Source of the DNA: Funneliformis mosseae
Taxonomy: Eukaryota; Glomeromycota; Glomeromycetes; Glomerales; Glomeraceae
Assembly: GCA_910592005.1 (NCBI GenBank)
Contig: CAJVPP010001253.1
Coordinates: 1-21,396, forward strand
Length of the DNA stretch: 21,396 nt
Direction: 5' to 3'
Below, in pieces: positions 1-10,418 of this stretch. The position numbers were made by a program, and so were the translations under genes. Positions within the stretch are counted from its first letter, which is position 1, and the number at the start of each line of letters is the position of its first letter. The notes under the pieces were generated by a model. The model saw only the letters and a list, made by a program, of their open reading frames with translations. It searched no databases and had not been told where the DNA came from.

Positions 1-92
1 TTATGACAAATGACAAAATGACCATCGGTCATATGACCAAATGACAAAAGGTCATATTTTAAGCTAAATGACAAGGTAATGTGCCAACACTG
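1..92. repeat. Degenerate ATGAC simple repeat
   Basis: The words ATGACAAA, ATGACC and their complement GGTCAT recur about eight times, including the small palindrome GACCATCGGTC. It looks like a degraded microsatellite or the end of a repeat that begins outside the window. No coding frame is evident. Confidence 0.55.
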
Positions 93-530
93 TTTCAAAC
101 TGCGGAACTAACCAATTTTATTTTTAAAAATTAAAAATGGGAATTCGTAAACTCTTCCTTACAATAACAACATCTATATGATAGAATCTGAAATATTTAT
201 TTCCAATCCTCAAGCATAAAAGTCCTTAATTTTCCAAGATTTTCTGGCCATCAACGTTCTACATTGGTTTAAATTATACTCTATAGATTTTCTATGTGAT
301 TAATATCAGGATTATTTGACAACCAGGGGGAACGCACTCCTTTATTTCAGAAATGTAAAATAACTTGAAGATGTGATTTTATAACTGACACTGGCATTTT
401 AGTTTCAATTTAAAAAAAGTAATATAATAACCGGGTTAATCCGTAAATTATATATCGCGTAATATTTTGCATAATATTATATATGATTTTAAAATTTTAA
501 TAAAATATATAAATTAATCACGTAGATATT
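93..530. other. AT-rich intergenic stretch, no gene seen
   Basis: All six frames are interrupted at short intervals and I see no paired splice signals enclosing coding-like sequence. The part from about 415 to 520 is almost pure A/T. I find no RNA gene or recognisable element here. Confidence 0.5.
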
Positions 531-555
531 GGGAGAGTATTTTTGTCCCACACTG
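531..555 (-). mobile_element. Possible Tc1/mariner-type terminal repeat
   Basis: Read on the minus strand, starting next to a TA dinucleotide at 556-557, the sequence begins CAGTGTGGGACAAAAATACT. That resembles the terminal inverted repeats of Tc1/mariner transposons, which start CAGTG beside a duplicated TA and often carry a GGGACAAAA-like core. I did not find the partner terminus or any transposase, so the element would extend leftwards, be truncated, or be a solo end. The resemblance is by eye only. Confidence 0.3.
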
Positions 556-580
556 TATAATACTCGTATTTGAAATCTAC

Positions 581-652
581 ATATGGGAGGTAAGCTATTA
601 AAATCAAGTTAAGGAACATTGATTTACTATGTTCGTAACTCGATTTTAATAG
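581..652. mobile_element. Hairpin (MITE-like) element, copy 1
   Basis: The segment opens with ATATGGGAGG and contains a near-perfect inverted repeat: the left arm (595-619) begins CTATTAAAATCAAGTTA and the right arm (629-652) is its complement ending AACTCGATTTTAATAG, around a loop of about 9 nt. A related element lies at 19472-19555, with the same order of ATATGGGAG, ATTAAAATC, TGATTTACT and AACTCGATT words. That supports a dispersed non-autonomous element rather than a chance hairpin. The right end that would complement ATATGGGAGG is missing here. Confidence 0.6.
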
Positions 653-1071
653 CAAAAAAAAATAATAAATATAAAGATGTCAACTATACTAGCTATACAC
701 ATCTATTTTTTAAACTGCGACATTCGAAGCACTGTTCAAATATGATTCCGGTTAATTTATTTTTAGAAGCGGACCTTTCAAAGATGACATATGCAGTTCC
801 TGAGACCCATTATGTGGTGAATTTCCTTGTTTATACTCTGAAGAAATTCAAGGTTTAAATTTTTTAATTACTTGAAAAGCAAATTATTGAAAAAGAGATT
901 TTCTATTGTTGTAAACTTAAGTGCATGAGATCGGGAGCTTTGGATACTTCCGATAATAAATATCGAATGATAGCCAATATAAAAAGCTTCAATAATGCGG
1001 GTTCATATCTTCTACTGGATTTGATTATCTGCGATAAACTTAAACAATTTAGGATCCTGTTAATAACATAG
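653..1071 (+). pseudogene. Decayed coding-like stretch, unknown product
   Basis: One plus-strand frame stays open from the end of the hairpin to TAG 1069-1071 except for two stops at 856-858 and 865-867. Both stops fall inside a possible 69-nt, in-frame intron (donor GTTTAA at 853, acceptor TTAAG ending 921), so two exons, about 653-852 and 922-1071, could be joined in phase 0. There is no ATG near the start, the donor is weak and the product is not one I recognise. Base composition is less AT-rich than its surroundings. It could be a fragment of an old gene or a chance open frame. Confidence 0.25.
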
Positions 1072-1994
1072 TCAAGTTAATTCTTCTGATTTACATGATA
1101 ATTAAATTATTTCTTCGTATTGCAGATATTCTGGCTCGAGGTTAATTGAGGATGACTAAACTTGCTTTTAATATGCGTCGGTTGTATTTTATTATTATAC
1201 TCCTGATTTAATGTTCGTTATTTAACGTCAGAAATATATATATGCTTGTGAATCTATGTTTACATCGGTGATCTATACATGTACTTCCGAAATTTCGTTT
1301 TTAAATCAATGCTAATTATTTAACATTAAACTAAGAAAAGGAAATAACAAAATAAAAATTAATCGGAGAGGGATTAAAATAATTGTAAAGAATAAAATAG
1401 GAAACGGAAAGGAATATGTTATGTGTATTTCAAAAATAAAATAAAAATGAATTCCACATCGTTTATATATTGATCTTTTTGAAATGACAATATACCCAGA
1501 AGACAATTCCGGCATGTGGACAATTTGTCAAGCCGACATTTGACTTGAGGCATTTTTTGACCACAGGATATATTGGAATGTGTACAAGGTTAAATTAATT
1601 TTGACAGAGACAAATTTCTTAAGTGAAATTTTCGTCTTAATATTATAATTTGTTATATGATAAAAGTGTTACGGTCTGAACTAGGTAAAACTACCTTCCT
1701 CGGTTATTAAAATTTTTAAAAAAAATCGTTTAAACGAGAATTTATTGAGTGATAGTTATAGAGAATTCGTTGAAAAGTATTTGCCTTATATAATTAATTG
1801 ACATTTGGATGATTATTCTTCAAAGATGCTTTTTCGGGTCGTATCGAAGTTTCAATATGATAATGATTTTGAATATTTAAGTAATACTATCATTTAGATT
1901 AAAAATATCAGATAGTTATGAAAATAAAAAGCTCTTGATAAATGATTTAATTCATTTTTATTTTAAACGAATTAAAGGATCTTACATAAATTAA
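1072..1994. other. Intergenic, no gene seen
   Basis: No coding frame longer than a few tens of codons begins with ATG and shows protein-like composition. The minus-strand open frame at 1312-1515 is a hydrophobic shadow of A/T-rich DNA. I see no repeat unit, tRNA or splice-bounded exon that I could defend. Confidence 0.5.
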
Positions 1995-2155
1995 AATTCG
2001 ATTTCGGGGCATTCAAACTTGAAATTTTCAATTTTGGGCAAAAAAATATTCATTAAAAATTAGGGCAATTTTGAATTGGGAATCCTATTACTCAAGATCA
2101 CCATTGCCCTGATTTAAAGTTAGGAAATTAGGAATTGGGCACCGCAATTTTCGTG
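1995..2155. repeat. Minisatellite fragment shared with 19594-19988
   Basis: The words ATTTCGGGGCATTC, CTTGAAATTTTCAATTTTGGGC, then CCCTGATTTAAAGTTAGG and GAATTGGGCACCGC match in order the left arm and repeat units of the element at 19594-19988. It reads as a second, shorter and more decayed copy of the same dispersed element. Confidence 0.55.
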
Positions 2156-2842
2156 AATTAAGTCACGTTATTTGTAATCGCTAAATTTTGATGCGAAACG
2201 AAGAGAATCAAAATTAAAAGACAATAGTCAAATTTATTTGCTAAATTTTATTTTGAGTAATGAGATACAAAAAAAATGACAATTGGATGAATATATTGAA
2301 AAGCAGCGAATTTAACATAAGCAGATATTTGGGAAATTATTATAACGAAATTTTTCGTAAATATGATTTTAATAAAAATAATAAAATAAAAACTTACAAA
2401 TAATAAATAAATAATATAATTGGGATTTATAAATGTTCTTTAACCCCTTACGATATCTAGTTTTTGACATATTACCGAAATTTAAGGTGAGCCGCGGGAA
2501 ATTATTGCGCGTCCACAGCACTGCGCCAAATGAGAAGGCTTAGGCTTCTACGTGCCGTCATAAGTTTTATTATAAATATCACAAAATTTGGGGGAATGAA
2601 CATTCATATATTTTGAATATTTGTGTTTCTCGTGGTAAATTCCGAATATTTAAAATTAGACACGATCCAGTTTTTAGTCCGAATTTAATATAAACTCTAA
2701 AAGTTGTGGTGCGACATTTCCTACAAGACTGTATTTTATTTGTAAATAAATGATATTTCTATATTAAGCAAGCTTCAATCTACATCCATTTAAGGCAAAA
2801 AATAATGGATGTCGATCTGGCACATATATATATATTTTTTTA
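2156..2842. other. Intergenic region upstream of the array gene
   Basis: No gene is visible. A short GC-richer island at about 2488-2560 contains GCGCGTCCACAGCACTGCGCC-like sequence and a small hairpin (AGAAG...CTTCT). It lacks the conserved A and B box words of a tRNA, so I do not call an RNA gene. A TATATATATA run at 2823-2834 could act as a core promoter element for the gene beginning downstream, but such runs are common in DNA this A/T-rich. Confidence 0.4.
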
Positions 2843-2868
2843 TTTTTTTTTTTTTTTTTTTTTTTTTT
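2843..2868. repeat. Poly-T run of 26
   Basis: An uninterrupted T run followed by AG lies about 40 nt upstream of the candidate start codon at 2907. It could be a promoter-type T tract, a polypyrimidine tract of a 5' UTR intron, or a relic poly-A tail on the minus strand. The sequence does not decide between them. Confidence 0.9.
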
Positions 2869-2906
2869 AGAAAACGCTGTATTTGTTTTCCAAAAAATTT
2901 ATAACC

Positions 2907-3301
2907 ATGGCCGGTAATTAAAGCGTTTTCGATTTTTGCCTTATTTCAGAAAATATTAATCTAATTAAATTTTAAATTTAATATTTGTAATAGGAAAAGG
3001 TATTCCAACAGTGATTTTATTAAAGTTTGATCGACATTTTTGCGTGCTAAATACAGTAATTCGTAATATATTAGAATCAGTTTCGAAAATTTTTGTATCT
3101 AGAGGTAATGTGATATTTATCTACATAAACAAAAAGTTCGATTCTTGCATACCTTATTAATTCGTATAATGTTATATTCAAAGGTAATTATAATATCATG
3201 TATTAGAAACTTGTTCATATCTCAAGCTTAAAACTAAGTAGTTTTATAAAAAAATATACTTCAAAAATAATTAGAACCTGTCGAATCTTCTACATCCAAA
3301 G
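2907..3301 (+). CDS. Candidate first exons of the array gene
   Basis: ATG at 2907 has a good context (ACCATGGCC). The model has four short exons: 2907-2913 (7 nt), 2994-2999 (6 nt), 3081-3104 (24 nt) and 3275-3301 (27 nt). Introns are 80, 81 and 170 nt, with donors GTAATT, GTATTC, GTAATG and GTAAGG and acceptors ATAG, CAG and TTAG. The 7-nt first exon sets phase 1 and every later exon is a multiple of three, so the frame arrives at the array in phase 1, as the downstream gene requires. It decodes to MAGKVSKIFVSR, then EPVESSTSK, with no stop. The 170-nt intron may hide another 3-nt exon, AAG at 3181-3183, followed by GTAATT but preceded by CA instead of AG. An alternative model uses a longer exon ending at 3183, which changes phase. 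These exons are predictions from signals only. Confidence 0.45.
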
Positions 3302-3368
3302 GTAAGGCAATATTTGATATGCTTAAAATTTGACATTTATAAAAATATCCTATAATATTACTAAATAG

Positions 3369-5685
3369 ACAGTAATTTAACTTTGATTAATTATCAATAA
3401 TTTTATAATTCTAATTGTATTTTATATTTAATCAATCGATAAATTTATAAACTAATAAATTTATTATATTATAATTTTAAATTATTGATTATATAGAACG
3501 TAAGTTAGATTACTAGTTGTCGTTTATTTATAAATTTAATATAAATTAACATTATTCAATGTTTAATATAGACGGTAAGTTAATTGATTATATGTTATCG
3601 TTCTATTATACATATTTTATAAACTTAATATATTTTTTTATACTTAACATTATTCAATATAGAACGTAAGTTAATTGATTATTAATTATCGTTAATTTAT
3701 GCATATTATAAACTCTCATAAATTTATTATAATTAAAATTATTCAATGTTTGATATAGTCGGTGCGTTATTTAATTACTAATTATCGTTTATTTATGTAT
3801 AATTAACCATAATTAACAGCTTTCTAAATTTATAAATTTATAATCATTAACGTTATTCAATGTTAACACTATATACTAAATTTATTATTATTCAATGTTG
3901 GATGATATAGAAGGTAAGTTATTTGATTACTAATTATCGTTATTTATGCATAATTTATAAAATATACTAATTTAATATTTAAAATTATTAAACTTTGATG
4001 ATATAGAGCGTAAGTTATTTGATTAATAATTATCATTCATTTATTTAAATTTATAATATATATTTTAATTTATTATAATTAACATTATTTAATGTTTGAT
4101 GATATAGCCAGTAAGTTATTTGATTACTATTTATCGTATAAATATAATTTATAAAATATACTAAATTTAGTATTTAAAATTATTCAATGTTTGATGATAT
4201 AGAAAGTAAGTTATTTGATTACTATTGTCGTTATTTATAAAATATACTAAATGTAATATTTATAATTATTCAATGTTTGATGATATAGTCAGTAAGTTTA
4301 TTTACTTATTATCGTTTATTTAAGTATAATTCGTAAAATATATTAAATTTTGTATTTAAAATCATTCAATATTTGATGACTATAGTCAGTAAGTTATTGA
4401 ATTATTAATTTTTATTTATTTATTTATAATTTATAATATTTACTAAATTTATTATTATTTATTTTATATATAGTTTGTAAGTTATTTGATATTATTTATT
4501 TAAGTATAATTTATAAATATACTAATTTAGTATTTATAATTATTCAATGATTTAGCCCGTAAGTTATTTGATTACTAAATATTGTATGTTTCAATATAAT
4601 TCATAAAGTATACTAAGTTTAGTGTGTTTAAAATTATTCAATAATATAGCCCGTAAGTATTTGATTAATAAATATCATTTGTTTAAATATTATTCATAAA
4701 ATGTACTAAATTTAATATTTAAAATTATTCATTAATATAGCCCGTAAGTTATTTGATCACTAAATATTGTTTGTTTAAGTATAATTCATAAAAATATACT
4801 AAATTTAGTAATTAAAATTAATCAATTATATAGCCCGTAAGTTAGTTGATTAGTAAATATTGTTTATTTAAGTATAATTCGTAAAATATATTAAATTTAG
4901 TATTTAAAATTATTTAATGATATAGCCAGTAAGTTGTATAATTACTAAATATTATTTGTTTAAATATAATTCATAAAATATACTAATTTAGTATTTAAAA
5001 ATATTCAATGTTTGATAATAGTCAGTAAGTTATTTGTTTACTAATTATCATTTATTTTTTTTATAATTATAAATATATTCTAAATTTATTATAATTAATA
5101 TTTTTTTATAGTTTGTAAGTTATTTGATTACTTAAATCATTCATTTAAGTATAATTTAATTTGTAAATATACTAATTTAGTATTTATTATTATTCAATAA
5201 TCTAGCTCGTAAGTTATTTAATTACCAAATATCATTTATTTAAATATAATTCATAAAGTATACTAAATTTAATATTTAAAATTATTCAATGATATATAGC
5301 CTGTAAGTTATTTGATTACTAAATATACATAATATCATTTGTTTAAATATAATATATAAAATACACTAAGTTTAGTATTTAAAATTATTCAATGCTTGGA
5401 AATATAGTCAGTAAGTTATTTAATTACTAATTATCATTTATTTATTTAAATTTATAATACAATACACTAAATTTTTATAACTAATAGGTCGTAAGTTATT
5501 TGATTAGATTATTAATTATCATTTTTATATGTATAATTATATAATACACTAAATTTAATATTTAAAATTATCCAATATTTGATGATATAGTTTGTAAGCT
5601 TTTTGATTACTAATTGTTGTTTATTTAAGTATAATTTATAAAAAATATTAAATTTATAATTTATAATTATTCAATAATATAGCTC
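3369..5685 (+). other. Microexons 1-25 (positions and triplets)
   Basis: Start positions and triplets: 3369 ACA; 3497 AAC; 3572 ACG; 3663 AAC; 3759 TCG; 3911 AAG; 4007 AGC; 4108 CCA; 4203 AAA; 4289 TCA; 4386 TCA; 4474 TTT; 4556 CCC; 4650 CCC; 4741 CCC; 4834 CCC; 4926 CCA; 5022 TCA; 5112 TTT; 5206 CTC; 5300 CCT; 5408 TCA; 5488 GTC; 5591 TTT; 5683 CTC. In phase 1 (last base of one triplet plus first two of the next) numbers 4-20 read ELEEPKIIISPPPPIIS. Four successive CCC exons (13-16) sit in nearly identical units, which suggests recent unit duplication. Number 5 has a GTGCGT donor, and the following 149-nt intron looks like two fused units. Confidence 0.75.
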
Positions 5686-5774
5686 GTAAGTTATTTGATT
5701 ACTAAATATTATTTGTTTAATTATAATTCATAAAATATACTAAACTTAATATTTAACATTATTCAATAATATAG

Positions 5775-7984
5775 CCAGTAAGTATTTGATTACTAAATAT
5801 CATTTGTTTAAGTATAATTCGTAAAATATATTAAATTTAATACTTAAATTTCTTCGATGTATTATGATATAGAAAGTAAGTTATTTGATTATTAATTATT
5901 AAATTTACATATAATATATAAAATATACTAAGAATAATATTTAAATTATTTAATATTTGATGATATAGTTCGTAAGTTATTTGATTACTAAAGATCGTTT
6001 GTTTAAGTATAATTTATAAATATATTAAATAATATTTAAAATTATTTAATGTTTGATAATATAGTTCGTAAGTTATTTGATTACTAATTATGATTATTTA
6101 TTTATAATTTATAATAAATATTAAATTTGTATTTAAAATTATTTAATGATATAGCTCGTAAGTTATTTATTTATTACTAAATATTTTTTTAAGTATAATT
6201 CATAAATATGCTAAATTAAATATTTAAAATTATTCAAAATTAGATGATATAGTTCGTAAGTTATTTGATTACTAATGATTCTTACGCATAATTTATAATA
6301 TATACTAAATATTTATTTAAAATTATTCGAAATTAGATGATACAATTTGTAAGTTATTTGATTACTAATTATTATTATTTACGCATAATTCATAAAATAT
6401 AATAAATTTAGTATTTATAATTAATCAATAATATAGCTTGTAAGCTATTTAATTACTATATATCATTTGTTTAAGTATAATTTGTAAAATACACTAAATT
6501 TAGTATCTAAAATTTTATATTTGATGATATAGTTTGTAAGTTATTTGATTACTAATTATTGTTTATAAAAGTTAATTTATAAAATATACTAAATAATAAA
6601 TATGTAATTAATAATATTATAGCTCGTAAGTTATTTGTCGCTAAATATTAATTGTTTAAGTATAATTCATAAAATATGTATACTAAATTTAGTATTTCAA
6701 ATTATTTAATTATATAGCCCGTAAGTTATTTGATTACCAAATATCATTTTTAAGCATAATTTATAAAAATACTAAATTTAATATATAAAATTATTTAATG
6801 TGCTACGATACAGTTCGTAAGTTATTTTTTTTTACTAATTATTGTATTGTTATTTACAAATAATTTATAAAATATACTAAAAAGCTAATATTTAAAATTA
6901 TTTAATATTTGATGATATAGTTCGTAAGTTATTTGATTATCAAATATTGTTTGTTTAATATAAATTATAAAATATATTAAATTTAGAATTATTTTTTGAT
7001 TATATAGTTCGTAAGTTATTTAATTACTAATTATCATTATTTATGTATAATTAATAAAAGATATAATTTATTTATAATTATTCAATAATATAGCACGTAA
7101 GTTATTTGATTACTAAATATCATTTATTTAAGTATAATTCTTAAAATATACTAATTTTAGTATTTAAAATTACTAAATGATATAGCTTGTAAGTTATTAG
7201 TATTAAATATTGTGTTTTATGTATAATTCTAAAATATACTAAATTAGTATTTAAAATTATTCAATGATATAGCCAGTAAGTTTTTTTAATTTACTAAATA
7301 TTGTTTATTTAAATATAATTTTAAAATATTCTAAATTTAATATTTATAATTATTCAATGATATAGCAAGTAAGTTATTAGATTATTATATATTATTTATT
7401 TATATTAAATTTATAAAATAGTAAATTTAGTATTTAAAATTATTCAATATTCTAGACCGTAAGTTATTTGATTACTAATTATCATTATTTACACATAATT
7501 TATAAAATAAACTAAATTTATTATTAAAATTATTTAATATTTAACAAAATAGAATGTAAGATATTTGATTACTAGTTATTATTTATTTATAAACTTTAAT
7601 AATTTTATATAATTATTCAATTTTAATATAGATGGTAAGTTAATTAATATGATTTTTATTATATATTAAATTTATTAAAATCTTTGATGATATAGCAAGT
7701 AAGTATTCAATTACTAGTTATCATTTAATTAAGTATAATTTATAAAATATACTAAATTCATTATAATTGAAATTATTCAATATTTGATGATATAGAACGT
7801 AAGTTATTTAATTACTAATTATCATTTATTTAAGTATAATTTATAAATATATTAAATTCATTATAATCGAAATTATTCAATAATTGATAATATAGAACGT
7901 AAGTTAATTATTAATTATCATTTATTTATGTATAATTATAAATATACTAAATTTATTATTTAAATTATTTTGATAATATAGAAG
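5775..7984 (+). other. Microexons 26-50 (positions and triplets)
   Basis: Start positions and triplets: 5775 CCA; 5873 AAA; 5969 TTC; 6065 TTC; 6155 CTC; 6253 TTC; 6346 TTT; 6437 CTT; 6533 TTT; 6623 CTC; 6718 CCC; 6814 TTC; 6921 TTC; 7008 TTC; 7094 CAC; 7186 CTT; 7273 CCA; 7366 CAA; 7456 ACC; 7553 AAT; 7632 ATG; 7696 CAA; 7796 AAC; 7896 AAC; 7982 AAG. Phase 1 decoding of 26-44 is PKILPLLSFSPLLLPPSTN; 45-50 read QYAKQQ. Number 32 (6346) is preceded by ACAA rather than an AG, the only broken acceptor in the array. Number 37 uses CAG. Confidence 0.75.
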
Positions 7985-8079
7985 GTAAGTTATATGATTA
8001 CTAATTATTGTTTATTTAAGTATAATTTATAAAATATACTAAATTTTGTATTTAAAATTATTAATATTTGATGATATAG

Positions 8080-10325
8080 TCAGTAAGTTATTTATTTGTT
8101 TATTATTAATTATTTATGTATAATTTATAATATATACTAAATTAGATTTATAATTATTTAATAAAATAGCCTGTAAGTTTAATGATTTCTAAAATTTATT
8201 TATTACAAGTATAATTCATAATATATACTAATTAGTATTTAAAATTATTTAATAATATAGCTTGTAAGTTATTTAATTACGAAATATTATTTAATTATGT
8301 TTAATTATAAAATATATTAAATTTTGAATTTAAAATTATTAAATGATATAGCCAGTAAGTTGTTTGGTTACTAAATATTATTTATTTAAATATTATTTAT
8401 AAAATATATTAAATTTAATATTTAATATTAATCAATGATATAGCTCGTAAGTTATTTGATTACTAAACATTATTTGTTTACGTATAATTCATAAAATATA
8501 CTAATTTAATAATGAAAATTATTTAATATTTAATGAATATTTAATAATATAGAGTGTAAGTTATTTGATTACTAGTTATCATTATTTATAAACTTTAATA
8601 AATTTAATATAATTGTCATTATTCTATATTTAATATAGATGGTAAGTTAATTGATAATTTATTTATAAACTTTTATAAATTGTTTATAATTAATATTATT
8701 TAATATTTGATAATAGGTTGTAAGTTACTTGATTACTAATTTTTGTTTATTTTAATGTATAATTATATATTAAATTTATTTAAAATCTTTAATAAATAGC
8801 AAGTAAGTTATTTTATTACTAATTATTAATTTTTAAGAATAATTTATAAAATATACTAAATTCATTATAATTAAAATTATTCAATATTTGATGATATAGA
8901 ACGTAAGTTATTTGATTACTTATTATCATTTATTTATGTATGATTATAAATATATTAAATTATTATTTAAATTATTTTGGTAATATAGGAGGTAAGTTAT
9001 TGATTACTAATTATTATTTATTTATATATATATTTACTTAGTTATTATATTTAATGTTTAATGATATAGCTGGTTAGTTATTTTATTAATTATCATTTAA
9101 TTAATTAAAATTTATAAATATATTAAATTTAAAATTAAAATTATTATATTAATGATATAGCAAGTAAGTTATTTAATTACTAATTCTTATATAATTTATA
9201 ATATATATTAAATTTAATATTTAATATTTTATGATATAGCTTGTAAGTTATTTGATTACTAGTTATTATTATTTATATATTATATATAAAAATACACTAA
9301 ATTTTATATTTAAATTATTCAATATTTGATGATATAGTTAGTAAGTTATTTGATTATTCATTATCATTAATTTATTTATATAATATATTAAATTTAATAT
9401 AAACTTATTTAATATTAGATGATATAGCCAGTAAGTTTATTTTATTACTAATTAATATTTTTATGTATAATTATAAATATTCTAAATTTATTATTTAAAA
9501 TTATTTAATGTTTAAAGATATAGAAGGTAATTTAATTGATTACTAATTATTATTTTTTTATAAATTATACTAATTTATTATAATTAAAAATTATTCAATA
9601 TTCATGATATAGTCTGTAAGTTATTTGATTACTAATTATTTATTTATTAATATATAATTTTAATATACAGTATACTAAATTTAATATTGTTAATATTTTT
9701 TAATGTTTATATAGCAAGTAAGTTATTTGATTATTAATTTTTATTATATTTTTAATAGAATATATTAAATTTAATATACAATATTTTATGATATAGCCGG
9801 TAAGTTATTTTATCACTAATTATCATTTTTTATATATATTTATAAAATACATTATAATTATTTAATTACTAATTATTATTTATTTATAAAATATACTAAA
9901 TTTATTATAATTAATATTATTCAATATTAGATTATACAGCCAGTAAGTTTTTTCATTGCTAGTTATTATTTATTTAAATATAATTTATAAATAAACTGAA
10001 TTTATTATATTAAATTTTTTTAATGTTTGATATATAGAACGTAAGTTATTTGATTATTAATTATTGTTTATTTATAAATAATTTTTAATTTAATTTAAAT
10101 TTATTATATTATTTAATTCTTGATAATATAGGAGGTAAGTTATTTATTACCTTATCAATTGTCATTTATTTAAGTATAATTTATAAAATATACTAATTTA
10201 TTATAATTTAAATATGATCGATAATATAGTTTGTAAGTTATTTAATTATTAAAATTGTTTATTTATATATTATTTATGATATATATTTATTAATTTATTA
10301 TAATTAATATTATTTAATATAGTCA
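8080..10325 (+). other. Microexons 51-75 (positions and triplets)
   Basis: Start positions and triplets: 8080 TCA; 8170 CCT; 8261 CTT; 8352 CCA; 8444 CTC; 8553 AGT; 8639 ATG; 8717 GTT; 8800 CAA; 8900 AAC; 8989 GAG; 9070 CTG; 9161 CAA; 9240 CTT; 9338 TTA; 9428 CCA; 9524 AAG; 9613 TCT; 9715 CAA; 9797 CCG; 9940 CCA; 10038 AAC; 10132 GAG; 10230 TTT; 10323 TCA. Phase 1 decoding of 51-67 is VTSSTQYGSKRAATFTK, more basic and less proline-rich than the earlier part. Numbers 56-61 (8553-8991) are a paralogous block of 45-50 (7553-7984). Number 62 has a GTTAGT donor and 67 a GTAATT donor. The 140-nt intron before 71 contains a second unit body without its junction. Confidence 0.75.
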
Positions 10326-10418
10326 GTAAGTTATTTGATTGCTTGTAATCATTTTTATATATTACATATAAAATTAAATAAATATAATATTAAATTATTC
10401 AATGTTTAAATAATATAG

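Noticed and set aside
1312..1515. Minus-strand 67-codon open frame
   Set aside because: It has hydrophobic low-complexity content typical of A/T-rich antisense, with no domain, no splice context and no support nearby.
2488..2560. GC-richer island considered as a tRNA or small RNA gene
   Set aside because: A small hairpin is present, but there are no B-box GTTCRANNC words, no cloverleaf and no terminator placement that would support an RNA gene.
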